Below, piece after piece: positions 12,441 to 24,914 of a stretch of 64,000 nt of DNA. The stretch covers positions 14,725,895 through 14,789,894 of the forward strand of contig NC_039481.1 in the NCBI RefSeq assembly GCF_003590095.1, in the 5' to 3' direction. The translations under genes and the position numbers were made by a program. The notes beneath the pieces were generated by a model, which saw nothing but the letters and a program-made list of their open reading frames with translations, ran no database searches and was not told where the DNA came from. Each line of letters begins with the position of its first letter. Within the stretch, counting starts at the first letter, position 1. Origin of the DNA: Trichoplusia ni. Taxonomy: Eukaryota > Arthropoda > Insecta > Lepidoptera > Noctuidae.

Positions 12441-15400
12441 AGTACTAAAATACATCTATCATGTCCTACTTGTAATAACCCTAAAAGTGGCCTTTCCGCC
12501 ATAGATTAGACCGGAGTTTTTCATGCTTGTCTTATCGATTGAATAAGACATCCCGATTACTACTCGAAGAGTACATATTTTAATATTGTCGCTAATATTT
12601 TCGTATAAGTATTATGTCCGCATTCTTGTTACCTTATAAAACCAACCACTTCTCCTACTTCATTTAAAACTTGATACTTATATTAGAGAATTTAAAAATT
12701 ATAGCATCAGATTTCAATTCCTTTATAATGTTTTTCTGTGAAGAATCAAATAATAACACAGCCCAAGAAACAATACTTAGCTATCATTACATAACAGTGC
12801 GTAATAAACCTCTTTATACATAAATCTATTTTCTTTCCATATGTACCCACATCAGTTCCGTTTGCCTATCAGTCGTATACGTCAGAGTGCAGCGTTTTCC
12901 GTTGATGTGTTATTTTGATTTCAATGGCTTAAAGCGTTTAATTCAGATCCGTGATTTAATGCCAGTGGGCAGTGGAAGCTATACGATAAATATTCAATGA
13001 TCAGAAAAACAACGTTAAAAAAAAACATTTTAAATGAAATAGTTGGTGATGAATGTAAATTATTATTTTTTCAAATTATTGTACTTCTTCGACTTTGATT
13101 AGATTTTCTTTTTGTACATATTGTAATTGTAAAAAAATTCTTTTCTATTATCTTAACCACAACTAAAGTTTACTAATAATCTATTAATTTTGAAAACTGA
13201 ATAGGCAAGGTTAATACGTATACTATTGTTTACACCTTAGGATACCTAGTCACTGGAAACTTTGACACTACTCAACTAACTTCATACGTACGCAATCCTT
13301 ATCGCGTAGCATATTGCTGGGTATTTGGCTATGTACATGCAGACGTTTCGTCAGGGCGTTATCTGAATAACGTTTATTTCTAAAATGCACTCCAATATTA
13401 CAGCTGTTGACTTGTACATAGCTATAGTTATCAAGTATATTTTGCATACGATATTTAATTGTATCTGGTGGAATACACATTTGTGAGATTCACGAATCAA
13501 AAAATATTTTTTATGAATGGCGCTTATCAAAACAAAACAATAAAAAAAGAGGAGAAGAAGTGGCAAGAGACTTTATATTATGATAACTAAATTAAATAAA
13601 ACATGAGAAAATAAGTTTTTTTAAAACTAAAAAAAAAACGATAAAAATAATTCTACGAAACGGCAACCTTCGTTATCTAATCAAAATAATAATTAATGCT
13701 TCAATACACAACATTTTAATTAAAATTTCCTTTTAACACAAATCAAAAGTGTCAACATTTACAACACTTGTTATAACTTTGAAAGATATTTTGTTGCCTA
13801 TTTTCATTCATTCGAATTTAAACTCAACGTACATTTAAACAGAACACATTGTTTATTTATTATATAAACATCGAAACGTCTGTCTGTTGCAATGTGGCAG
13901 ACATTTTGAATTTGAAGTTTATTGAACCGCTTTATGACGTTGCTATGAATAGGGAAATGTTTAGAGTCGACTTCAGCAGGTACAGTAACTGCGATTTTTT
14001 ATTTTTACCTGGTTAAACAGTTTTAATTCAATTTCATATAACATAACTGTGAATAAGTTGGCTTATACTACGTGCGGAAATGTAAGTTGCCGAAGTGCAC
14101 TTGAACTAAGATTATCGGACATTGTTCAGAAAAGAGCTGGTTTGCTAAGCGCTCTTAAAGCACCAGTAAGAGCACCCTTGTAAGAGGTAGACAACTCTTC
14201 ATGCTATAAACCTCTTTTACATAACATCAATACTTACGCTTTAAAAATCATAGTGCAAATACTGACCACGTTCAACCGCCCGTGAAACCTGTCCCTAATG
14301 CTTCTACACAATGCATTGCTCTTCATTCAAGCTAGCGACTGGATTGTTTAGATAGAGCGCTAAGGATTCCTGCCATCAATCCGCACTAACCAAATATCTG
14401 TCTCAGAGCTGGTGTAAGACCATTACATAGTTAAGATATAAACACAACAAGCCAGTTTGACAGCCGACTGACTGCGTAATTTTAAATGTGGTTTCATCCA
14501 TACTACAGACTAAGTTTTCGGGAAAACTAAACCATACATTCAAAGCCCTATATTTGTCCGGCAGTTAATAGGTTGTATCTCACGAATTGTGATACCTGGT
14601 CAATTTTCCACATAATAATGTGTTTCTATTGTCGCTAAAAAATCAAATACAAGAATAAAGATCGAGGTTATACTGCGGTTTTACGATCATAATTTTGATG
14701 GTTGATCAAATTCAATTGCAAATTTATTTGTTTCCCGACTATTTACCGTAAGCTTAAAAAATTTTTTTTTAGAATGACGAAATATGTAACTCGCTTAATT
14801 AATTAGCAAAATAAGCTTAATTTGAAAGACATGTCATGGCAATTTATTTAAGATATGTACAGAATCACAAACTCAATTACTTTAACAGCCTAATACAATT
14901 CATCTATAGTTACGTAAGTAAAAGCCATAAGCATCATTTCCCGGCTGAAACATTTGGCAAAGGAACAAACAGCTCTCACGTTGTTGAAACACAAATAGTA
15001 CGAAACCAACATTATCATGTTTAACCAGTACCGTGTATCATTAGCATATTACTATGTACTGCGTACTGTCACTGTGCTACGAAATTGATGGAATTGTGAC
15101 AGTCTTCATTTGTTATATGCTCTTCATTCGCTATGTATTGAAAAGTCTTGCGGGTCTGGTTGAGAAATCGTTTTTTTCCTGACAGTCATTTGTTTGATCT
15201 TGTCTTGTGTTTTGAGCTTTGTTCTTTATGCGTACAATTGTGAATTATTGATTAAATTTTGTCACCATAGGACGTCATTCAGTGTGGTCGTCGAAAGTTT
15301 TATGAATTTGGCCTATACTTAAACGATTGCTTAACAATAAGTATATTACAATATTTCTTCACTATAATAGACATTTTCTTCCCTCTGCTTCTTTTTCCAA

Positions 15401-15568
15401 TATAGCTGAAGTATACAACCAAGCGTTAGAATTTTGGCCTCGACGTGATTTTAAACACACACTTGACAAAAATTTAAATGTGCTCATTTTCTCAAGATGT
15501 CTTCCTTTACCTTTTCTAACAAGTTATAATTACCAAGTACTCCACGCATGAACTCAAAAAGAAATTGA
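12441..15568. other. AT-rich non-coding stretch, no gene seen
   Basis: Several 60-75 codon frames occur on both strands near 13268-13566, 14836-15024 and 15327-15551. They overlap one another, are rich in AT-driven residues and show no motifs, so they are read as chance. Long A and T runs are frequent at 13020-13200 and 13610-13640. Confidence 0.55.
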
Positions 15569-15637
15569 AGCGTGCGGGGATTCGAACCTACGACCTTTGA
15601 TTTTGCAGTTCAATGGTAAAACCACTAGGCTATCCAT
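15569..15637 (-). mobile_element. tRNA-derived SINE head or tRNA pseudogene
   Basis: On the minus strand there is an A box TAGCCTAGTGG (reverse of 15622-15632) and a B box GGTTCGAATCC (reverse of 15578-15588) with tRNA-like spacing. The T-stem, anticodon stem and acceptor do not pair properly (the anticodon arm has only about 4 pairs and an oversized loop). It is therefore not a working tRNA by eye. It is unrelated in sequence body to the SINE at 6176. Confidence 0.6.
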
Positions 15638-16177
15638 AACTTTCTACCAATATAAAATTATTAAATAAACGACACAAACCACAAAAACTTCTAAATAATA
15701 GAGAGACAAAATAACTAACATTTCATTACTCCAGTTTCAGTTTGGGGTAAGAGAGATATCTCTACATTTTACTGATCATTTATTATGCCAGCCGTCCGCA
15801 CCAAAAGTTCGGGGAATGTTATTCTTCTCTTTTTGTTCGTACTCAACATAAGCTTTTTATAATAATACCGAACTATCTGAAATGTAGCTTGTAACTGAAC
15901 ATGTACATAGAAATGTAGTGTAGAAATAGTTTTCACGTTTTACTGTATAGATTATTCTGAGAAGGAATTATTTCATAAATCAAAACTATTTGCAAGTTGA
16001 GAATACGCTTTACTGTTGTTACTGCAACAAAGGAAAAAGATGAAACAAACGTTTTTAATATTCATATTTTTGTTAATTAGTGAAGTGCATGGATGACCGC
16101 AATTTTTTTCTAAGTTTTTTTTTAATTACCTTCATGAAAATCGTTGGAACTGTTTTCGAGATTTAAATTACATAAAG
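15638..16177. other. AT-rich flank of the inverted-repeat element, nothing seen
   Basis: There are no coding stretches or recognised repeats. It gives the left flank 'aaattacataaag' of the element beginning at 16178. I could not match this to the right flank as a target-site duplication. Confidence 0.5.
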
Positions 16178-17908
16178 GTAAGGTAAACGCTCCTAATACG
16201 GCGGTAGTCAAAATCGCTTCCTATTACGGTGGTATTTCTATTTTCGCGTTTTATTCCCGTTTTATCCAGTGTAGGTAGACCAAAACCGGAACTATTTATT
16301 CTAAATCTTTTACTTTATGACTTAACTGACATTTGCAATTATAGCACATAGACAACACAACAAAATCAATCAGTCTCTGTAACGTAATCGACGTGAGAGG
16401 TGTTTCCATACAAACACGGAACAACAAAAGTAAGTACACAAATATTTAGAAACTAAGTTTTTCATATTAAGATGCCGTTCGAGTTTGTTCGTTTGTTATT
16501 TATAGCATTTTCTTATTATTACACTCATTATTTAAATAGCTTATTTTATATTTGTAAGTCATTTTTTACCAAAAAATTTAAAAATAAAATATCGCCGTAA
16601 TACGATACATATTTTGAAAATTAATCCTAATACGGTGGTATGACTCCGAAATAGGAAAAGTACTGGTCATGTTTAATTGTTTATAACTTTCAATTGATTA
16701 GCTTATTCAATTAGTTTCAAGTTTAGTTGAAATAATTATTAATCACATAACTTAGAAACCATATTCTGCGGTATGTGTTCTTAATTGGAAATCTAGTTAA
16801 ATATGAAAACTGTCGAGCAAAAAATGTTAGTTTCTTAGAAGAGGCAAAAATGGGAAGGTGTATTTTGATTTATCACAAAACATTTATTTTGTATAAATTT
16901 TGACTTGAGTTTTACAAATCTGAGCCAAAAAACTGTTAATGTTTGATTAGGCATTTTTACTCTTTTGTTAATATAATATTTATGGGTCAGAATTAGGATT
17001 ATCGAAAACATGAGTAGTTTTCCTATTACGGCGGTAATTATTTCCAGGTAACTCCGTGTAGGGTTCTAAGATCTCCTATTACGGTTCTATTCATTTATCT
17101 ATAAATTTAATAAATCTGTAGAAGGGTCAATTCTGTACACTGAAAATATTGAAAAAATAAACAGCAGCGAGTGACCAAACCCAAATATGTGATTAAAATT
17201 TATTTTTTCTGTCTGTATGTTCAGGCATTACGAGAAAAATAACTGTTCGATTTCGATGAAACTTGGTATAATACCTTATTTTTCAGTTTTATCCATAGAC
17301 GTTGTTCTGTAGAACTGCGGGTGCCGGGGAAAGTGATTTAATCCCTCGAATACTATTGATTCTCAACAATTTTCCATTTGAATTTAAGGGAATACAGTTT
17401 CCTGTAGCTTTATATGTTACGCCATGACAATAAGCCGTTAGGCCTAACCGTATTTGGGTCCCATACATATTAGATGTCATTGTCAGAGTTACTCAAAATG
17501 GAAAAAAAAACATTCACCATTAATTTGATTACGCAATTTAATAAAATCAATTTTCAATAAAGGAAAAACTTTTACTAACACATTAATATTATTAAATAAA
17601 TATTATTTGTACGGAACTTTAATGAACATAAGTTCTGACCCTCCGTATTAGGAGCCGTCTACCGCAGTAATAGGATCAGAGCAAAATTTTACCTCCGTAT
17701 TAGGGAAAATCGACCAGACTATTTAAATATTTTTTTAAAATAAGAAATATCATCAACAGAATCATAGTCTCAACCGCAATACAAAATATAAATTCCACTT
17801 TTAACGATAGAATTTTTTTCCACCTTTAGAAATACCTACAAATGCCTATTTTTGTTTCTTACTTTCAAATGTTGCGAAATACCTCCGTAATAGGTGCTTT
17901 TACCTTAC
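16178..17908. mobile_element. 1.73-kb inverted-repeat element with many copies of a 15-bp CCTAWTACGGYGGTA motif
   Basis: The left end GTAAGGTAAACGCTCC followed by TAATACGGCGGTA is mirrored by the right end, whose reverse complement reads GTAAGGTAAAAGCACC then TATTACGGAGGTA, giving terminal inverted repeats of about 29 bases with few mismatches. Inside, forward motif copies lie at 16192, 16220, 16626, 17022 and 17075, and reverse copies (TACCTCCGTATTAGG-like) at 17638, 17660, 17691 and 17880. Weaker reversed versions are near 16590, 16644 and 17051. No transposase is visible, so it would be non-autonomous. Subterminal repeats of this kind act as transposase binding sites in some DNA transposons (hAT and CACTA types). 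I could not find a target duplication and cannot assign a superfamily. Confidence 0.7.
17195..17480. repeat. Possible repeat nested inside the inverted-repeat element
   Basis: The sequence 'gtctgtatgttcaggcatta', then 'tcgatttcgatgaaacttgg', is typical of a widespread moth repeat, and it sits between the forward and reverse motif arrays of the host element. A 63-codon minus-strand frame (17289-17480) lies inside and is best read as a by-product. Its exact borders are unclear. Confidence 0.4.
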
Positions 17909-20179
17909 ATATTATTATTCATACAACAATTACTCGTTTGAAAATATAGGATATTTTTGTATATTAACACAAAATATAGGTTATCGAAATGCCTTCGATA
18001 TTCCAAAGTTCATAATCACCAAACCATTTATTCAAACACCAACTCTCTACAAGTTACCTAACTACAATTTTATTATTCAACCCTTGTTCTTTGAAAAAGT
18101 TCTTAAGGTTTAGTAAAAACTTTCCCGGACCGTGTCTGTTGCTTCACGTAATAGTCTGTCGCCAAAAGTAAGACAAATAGTGGCATAAAAGCGGAATAAA
18201 CGTTACTAATGAAATAATAGATGGGGTTTCTTCAAAATAAAACAAAAGACTCTCGGGAAAGTGAGCGAAAAATGAGTTTTAAATTATACAGAAACGTTTC
18301 ATTTGGGAACCAATTATGATGGTAGTTAAAAGAGTTTCAGTTAATTAACCGTTAATTGTTTTCAAATCATAAGGGAGCTCTTCTGAAAAACTGGTTATTT
18401 GGACGGGATTGATTTTATAATACATTTTAAATATGAGCTGAAGTTAAAAGAGGGGATATGAACTGAAATAATTCAGTAGCAATCATTCGCTTTGGCTTAA
18501 AAACGGATTGCTTAGTATCGATATTATAATTAATTTAGATAAAAATGGGAAGACGATCTAGATGCATATAACAAAGAATAGTTGGATGAAACATTCGATC
18601 GAACAGAGTGAAAAAATCGAAGGGAGGAAATAAAATCTGGGAAATTAAAACGAAAAACATACACAGACATGAATGAGGTAGTTTTAGAATTTACGTATAT
18701 GTTTCCACATAAACTTCAAATAACAAAATATGCAAAATGATATCCAACTAGACTCCACGGTTGAAGCGAGTAATTTATATTTTAATACCTAAGTTTATTA
18801 GAAAATGAAGTGGAGAAAAATAAATTGCGTTATAATCTACCCTTGCCGAGCTTGCTCCAGTGATATCCCGTGGAACGGATTTCGCGGGATTTTTAGTACT
18901 TACTGTACAAGTAGCGAATTAGGTGAACGCAGACAAACAATCTTGATTGCGAACATGGTTGGGATCAGTAGAAGTCCTAAGAGGAATCCCATTGCTGAGT
19001 CTCCGCTGTCCAACATCAGGCTGATGGACGGACGGACAGATTTAATTTTTTGTTTCTAATACTCCCGCGGTAAGGATTTTAATCCTTTATAACATCTTGC
19101 CAAAAAATTACTATCGAAATCAATTTATGGACAACCACGAATACCTTACAATCAGATCATTTTTTATGCAATAAGAAAACGGACAAGGAATTTTCGTTAT
19201 TACTTTCATCATCTCTTCATCTTCAGTGTAACTTCAAGAAAGATAAAAGGTGATAATATAAAAATACAATAACTAGGTCCACAAAATCCTTCCAATTCGG
19301 TCTATACCGTGCCGTCCAAACGCTCGGGCGGGATATAAATTTAATACGTAAGCTCGCTAAAATGAAATGTTTTACCTGAGAGGGTTAAGTTTCTTGGGTG
19401 ACTGCGGCTTAATCGGCTAAACCAGAAAATTAACCTGCTTGGATAAATACATATTTGTTGGGTACTTTTTAAAAGATTTTTTTATTTTTTGCTCTTTCAT
19501 AGCTATTGGTAAATGGGAACTGCATTTATTACTAAGGCTCCAATGTCTGTCTGTCGATTTGTGTCTAGGCGGAATGTTATGAGCCATTATAGTTAGTTTT
19601 TGAGGTGTTTAAAGGTTCCTTAATAGAATCTTTGTGGTTTTTTCAATAGTAGAATTATATGACACGACCTAAAAGCTTTATTAGGAATGTTATGCGTTCA
19701 ATCAAACGAAAGCATACACATAACATAATAACTATTTATTAAACAACCGGCTCTGCATGGGTGTTTATCAGATCGCTCGACTAGATTGATCACCACATCA
19801 GTCGAACTGATGATTCAAATATCCGGTTTTGACCGAAAATAGCGGGGCGAATCTCATAAAATCAAGTTAGTATGCCGTTATTACATAAAAAATAAACGAA
19901 TAATGAATTAAAGTTAAAATAGAGTCAATTGTAGGTACTAACTCTGTTTCTAAAAAATTTATTTCGGAATCCAAACAAAGCACTTGTTTCATTTAATTGT
20001 GGTTTCACACCTATTTATCGGTTAGAAACCTCGGTTAAGTCTGCAAGACGTTTAACAGACGGAGCAAGTAATTACTGAGGCGGCAGCAAGTTATTGCGAG
20101 AATCGAATTGTTTATTTATAAAATGTGGTCATAGCACCTGAAATATCTAATTTACTTAACTTATATATTGGCAACTATT
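17909..20179. other. AT-rich non-coding stretch, no gene seen
   Basis: An 84-codon frame at 18805-19059 overlaps a scrap of the 'ccggtcaactgcgag' repeat family ('ctgagtctccgctgtcc' and 'caggctgatggacggacgga' near 18990-19037), so it is not treated as a gene. Another scrap of the same family may be near 19525-19600. Nothing else was recognised. Confidence 0.5.
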
Positions 20180-20450
20180 TTTAGACACGACTGTTTCCCG
20201 CGGTTTCACCTGCTTAGTACCCGATCTTGTGGTAATTTTACGGCTATCATTCTTTTTTGTTTTCTCATTGTTTGAACCTTCCTTGGATTTCCACAAATAT
20301 TTCAAGACTAAACTAAGCCAAATCGGTTCAGCCGTTCTCGAGTTTTAACGAGACTAACGAACAAAAACACAGCAACAGAGACACGAACCTACAGATAGAC
20401 AGACAGCGTAGCCTTATTTGGAGGTTTCTGTTTTTACCCTTTGGATGACA
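20180..20450 (-). repeat. Diverged interspersed repeat ('cccgcggtttcacc' type)
   Basis: On plus it reads 'gtttcccgcggtttcacctg', 'tttccacaaatatttc', then 'aaatcggttcagccgttctc' and 'gagttttaacgagactaacg'. This order is familiar from lepidopteran genomes, where it commonly appears in many diverged copies. The right part (from about 20385) merges into a scrap of the 'ccggtcaactgcgag' family ending 'gtttttaccctttggatgac'. Confidence 0.5.
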
Positions 20451-20753
20451 ATCTAAACATGTACCTATATGTATAATGAAAATATTCCCTAAGGTGTGAG
20501 GCATATATATTATGTATATATACTACTATCTCAACCCTTTAATTAAGCCTGTAGGCTTATCCAACTTCAGTACCTTTTAATTAACACTAAACTCAAAACT
20601 TTGAACACTCGTTACTCACTTACTTAGTTGTTAAGGAATTATGTCTTATCTTAAAATTAATACTTGATAAGAAAGTACGTCAACAGGTAGGACCATTTGG
20701 TAAAACGTCTTAAAATATGGCAGTTGCAATAAAGTATTTGAAAAAAAAAACCC

Positions 20754-21008
20754 TTTAGTCCCTCAGACAGATTTGAAAAAAATGTTGGAAACGTATTTTT
20801 TTCTTTTATTTCGTAAACAAAACATGAAGGGGATACAGTGATTTAAAATCTCGTGTGACGTCACTTACCAGTACCGTACGCACTAGCAAGTGATGTTTTA
20901 GCTCCCACTACTATTTTAAGAGCACTTTGTCTTCGTTGCTTTTTAATATTGCAAAAAAATCAAAAATAAGTATTTAATATTTTTTGGCAATCTGTCTGAC
21001 GATTCTAA
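20754..21008. mobile_element. 255-bp MITE with 20-bp terminal inverted repeats
   Basis: The left end TTTAGTCCCTCAGACAGATT (20754-20773) pairs with the right end AATCTGTCTGACGATTCTAA (20989-21008) as inverted repeats with a few mismatches, the inner CAGACAGATT being perfect. The element has no coding capacity. A TGACGTCA palindrome lies near its middle at 20856-20863. The (TA)n tract at 21019 begins only about 10 bases outside the right end. It would be moved by a transposase encoded elsewhere; the superfamily is not determined. Confidence 0.65.
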
Positions 21009-21018
21009 CAGACCATAT

Positions 21019-21038
21019 TTATATATATATATATATAT
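21019..21038. repeat. (TA)n microsatellite
   Basis: An uninterrupted run of about ten TA dinucleotides lies between the MITE ending at 21008 and the LTR-like block starting at 21095. TA-rich sites are common targets of DNA transposons, so the adjacency may not be accidental. Confidence 0.9.
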
Positions 21039-21094
21039 CTATTATTCCAACAGGTTTATATTATTAGATTTAGTCAAATACTTTATTGTGGAAG

Positions 21095-21385
21095 TGTGAC
21101 AGCGCATTAGATGTAGAGCGGCGTCTCTCTTCCACATCGGGGACAGGGCTGCTATCAGATCGGTAGCTCACTTGTCAGAAGTGAAGTTAACATGGGAGTA
21201 ACAGTGACGGAGAGATTATGACGGACTATGGACTTTGTGACATTGAGAACTTGTTACCTACCTGATAACAGTGCGAGATGTGGGTTGCAAGAAGTTTGTT
21301 TTCTAATGTTATGTAATGAATACTTTGATTGAAAGTATTTAAAGAAATAAATTGAGATTGAAATTTGTGATTCCAGGGCATCACA
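21095..21385 (+). mobile_element. Possible solo LTR
   Basis: The block starts TGTGACAGCG and ends GGGCATCACA, so it has the TG...CA ends of a long terminal repeat (291 bp). A candidate poly-A signal AATAAA lies near 21347, close to the 3' end. Only a 3-base match (AAG) flanks both sides, shorter than the 4-6 bases usual for LTR elements, so the borders may be off by a few bases. Its opening ('gatgtagagcggcgtctctc') resembles sequence near 8124 and 62791. No internal retroelement genes are beside it. Confidence 0.35.
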
Positions 21386-22953
21386 AAGACTCAATTTAAT
21401 TGTTTGGGCAAAAACAATACGCATGAGTTAAACGTTTAGCAAGTTGGTTTGGTCTTGAATTTTATTCTTTTAGTCCAAGTTCTAATTGAATTGTGTGGAA
21501 TTTTTTATTTAAAAAATACAAAAAGACTCTTAGTAGACACACTTATACACAAAAAGACGCGAATGGGTTCTGTGCACGCAAACGTTTAGGGCGTTGAAAG
21601 GCTTTTTTTTTGTATTGCGGAGATAGGTTATCATGATGCGCAGTTAAAGCGCCGTTTTTTCGCCCTATCTAAACGAAAGGGAAGACTAGACTAGGTTTCA
21701 TTACATTACGTTTTATTGTAGCAACGCTTTAGGCAGGCCAGCAGTAGGACGGTATGGTATAATAGGATAGTAATAAAAATAGTCAAAAATGATAATACAT
21801 TAAAAAAAAAAAAATGTATCACAACAAAATAGGAATTTTACTAAAGAAGTATAATAAATCTAAATAAAAATTAATCTTCAAAATTTACCAGCCTAAAATA
21901 AAGCCTTATTGCTGCAATTCACACGCATCTATCTCTTAATAGTATTTTCCAGCTTTGTGGTTACGTATAGCGCCATGAATTTCACATGTCTAAACGCCCA
22001 GACTCAAAACACGTATCGTTGGGCACAGAAATATTTATTGTGCCTGCAATATTTAGCAACGAAAATTGCTAAAGACTCACAATATTTGGCTTTGGCTAGT
22101 TTGTTAGCGACTTAATATAAGAGAGCCTTCTTGTCTCCAAGTGACATTTAGGTAATCGTTTACGTCGATAGAAAATGCAGAAATGGATTGAGATAACAAG
22201 TCAAAATTACCATCAGTTAATTAAAATGATGACGATGAGTATTCGAACTTTTTGTTTTTGGAGTAATAGTTTATTGTAGAGCTGGTAGAGAGATACTATT
22301 TTCTTTTTATATTATATGGTTTTACGGAATAATACAATTACGTCACAGATGTAAAAATCTATAACCCATGTCCCTTTAAAACTTGTTATACCTATAATTA
22401 GTACTCCGCACTGAGGCTGTCAGAGGAATTTAATAAGTTTTCAATGTAAAGCTTGTACTTGAGAAATAGCTCCGTTCCTGAACATTTTCGTCTGATCCGC
22501 ATTATCAAGGCTTACCCTGTCAAAGAAGACTTAATGTTAATTCCCTTACTGTAAGTACTGATCAAAGAGTACGCAATCAAGGTAGTTAACATAATTATCG
22601 TCTTATTAGCGATTAGAGAGATTACAAGATGTTCGGATATGTTTAATTGAGTTTTGAAATTTTTTGGGAGTTGAGAAGTTTACAAAATGGTTTTGCGGAA
22701 ATGATGCTATATTTATACATTTTTGAAAATTTCCGGAGGTGTCCGATAATGTTAAATAATACAACAAAAATGTGTAAATGCTTTTATAGAGGGTATCACT
22801 GACTACAAGTTTACCGAGCTGACACGATGTCATCATATATTATTTAAGTTGAATACGCTTGTGGACACCAAATGTGATAGTTTCATTTGACATCCGATTT
22901 GTTACTCCATTCAATACTTTATGACTTAAAAAATAATCTATACATGCTAATCC
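21386..22953. other. AT-rich non-coding stretch, no gene seen
   Basis: Small frames at 21909-22115 (plus) and 22606-22836 (minus) have no recognisable domain or splice context. No repeat was identified apart from simple A and T runs near 21805. Confidence 0.5.
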
Positions 22954-23065
22954 TAGTAATAAACTATCTGTGTACCAAGTTTGATCTAAATCCGTTTAGT
23001 GGTTTTTGCGTGAAAGAGATACCAACATGCATACTAACTTTCACCTCTATAATATTAGTAGAATA
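22954..23065 (-). repeat. Fragment of a Helitron-like repeat, minus orientation
   Basis: On plus it reads 'aactatctgtgtaccaagtt', 'aaatccgtttagtgg' and 'tttttgcgtgaaagag', and ends 'ctataatattagtagaat'. This is the reverse complement of the layout at 60088-60281, where the same blocks run from a 5' 'ctaatattgtaaa' to a CTAG end. The 3' CTAG end is lost here. Overlapping open frames of 82 to 95 codons on both strands in 22887-23447 are not supported as genes. Confidence 0.5.
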
Positions 23066-23924
23066 TCCAACAACAAAACAAAAGCGAAATAACATTCTAA
23101 TCTCAATAAAAGTATTAAATTCCGAACAAATGAAAGTCGTAGCTCGGTTCACAGTGACGTCAACCCCAGCTTGATCTAAGATTATGAATATGCAGATTCC
23201 CGTTCTCTTCAATCACGCTGTAATGAACTTGTGGACAAATAGAGCAAATTATCTCGATGAAAAATTCAAAGCTTGTCTTTTTATATTGAACTTCTTTTAT
23301 ACAGAAAAAAAGATATCTACAATTGAATATAGAGTGTGTATGAAATATTCTGTCCGATCCTTGAGGGACAATTGGGCCTGCCAGAAGTGCTAAAATATAT
23401 TGAAAAAAGGCAAGTCTCCATGTAAGGTTCAATTGAATTTTGGACAATTTTTCTATACTATCGAAATATAATTTTAGTTAGTTACCTAGTTGTTATGATT
23501 ATTAGTTTCAGTGCTATAGTTGTCGATGTCGGATACCGCGAGATAGAATAATCTATGTATTATCTTCAGGTTCATGTTTATTTATGCAAAGTTACATCAT
23601 TCATTAGTTCAGTTTTAAAATCGTAGCAGGAACCGACAGGATCAGTTTCTAACTTGTAATACCGGAGTCTATTATTGTAAAATTTATTAAAATTAACTTT
23701 CTTTAAGTTTATAATCTAATGACTCTTATAGAACTTTCGATGTTTATGTAAATTAATTATTAGTTTACATAATCAAATATAACAGGTAAAGTTCTTGGAT
23801 TAGCTGAACTTTGTTTATTAATTATCCCAACTCTTTAGTTAGAGATTAAAACCATTATTTATACTAAGCTCCATGAAATTTAAAGCAAGTTGAATTTTCA
23901 ATAATCATTAAATTAATAAAACAT

Positions 23925-24030
23925 TAGCTGTTGCCCGCGGGCCCGCTCGCTTTATTTCGGGATAAAATCTATCTGTGGGCCAAGTTTCGTTTTAATCTGT
24001 TCAGTAGTTATACAAACTTTCGCGTCTTAG
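23925..24030 (-). mobile_element. 3' part of a Helitron-like element, minus orientation
   Basis: Read on minus it ends 'gggcccgcgggcaacagctaa' in pieces, i.e. CAACAGCTAA before a T, which meets the Helitron CTRR rule with CTAA in place of CTAG. Inner blocks 'tatctgtgggccaagtttcg' and 'tctgttcagtagttatac' relate it to the 60088 copy. The 5' end is missing, so it is truncated. Confidence 0.55.
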
Positions 24031-24914
24031 TTTTTGTTTTTAAGTAGGCGATAAATAAACAAACAAGCGTGGCTTAGTATTAGGGTTTGATTTTAACCTA
24101 AATATCTGTGCAAATTTCCTTTAACAAAAAAAAGTGTTTTTATTTATCAAGATTAATCTTTCTGACATTTCGTTTAGCAACGTATCCAAACAGTTGTACA
24201 ACGCAGATTTCTTGGCTATAAAACCTACGCGGTCAGCGCCGCGTGTAAATAAAAATGAAATGTTTACATGTACAGGGGAGATTATTTTGGTATTTGCCCT
24301 TTTGACTTTAGTATACAGAAAACACCAACTAAATATATTTAGTAACTACAAAACGAGTAGATGGTCTAGTCTACACCAGACATCATGTTTATCTTGCGTT
24401 GTTTATGTAGGGTCAAAATACTCATTTAGAGAAATACAACTAGCCCAAAGACGATAGGGTTGTGTCGCTTTTCAACGGTTTTTAATACACATAGGTACTA
24501 CAAATCAGTTCTTCAGTTATCATCATAATATGATGAAAAGAAATGATAGGTTTGCATTGTCCCGCAATAAACATATGCAAGCAATGGCTCAATCATAAAG
24601 TGGGAAGTTTTTCTGGGTCAAATTTAACTGGCAAGTTTTAATTACAGATACCGGGACAGGTAAAACTTAGTAAAAAACGAATATTAATGGTGTTTATTTA
24701 CAAATTATATTTTTTTGTAGCAAAGATAGGAATGACTAGAAAATTTTGAAATTTCTCCTTTTCGGACAAGAAACATGAAGTTGAGTACACTTAATGCAGG
24801 ACAGGTTGAAGGTTTAAATACACCTAGGTACTACTCAAGGCGTTATTTATGGATTATAATTCATAGCTAACTGAATAAGAGTATTTTTAATAAGAGCTTA
24901 TAACTACGTGCTTA

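Noticed and set aside
15569..15637. Possible functional tRNA gene
   Set aside because: Both Pol III boxes are present, but the acceptor, T-stem and anticodon arm do not pair, so it is listed as tRNA-derived only.
22887..23447. Overlapping 82-95 codon frames on both strands
   Set aside because: They partly lie in a Helitron-like fragment and mutually overlap on both strands; no evidence favours either.
24134..24457. 107-codon plus-strand open frame
   Set aside because: It has no domain and lies directly beside a Helitron-like fragment; considered chance.
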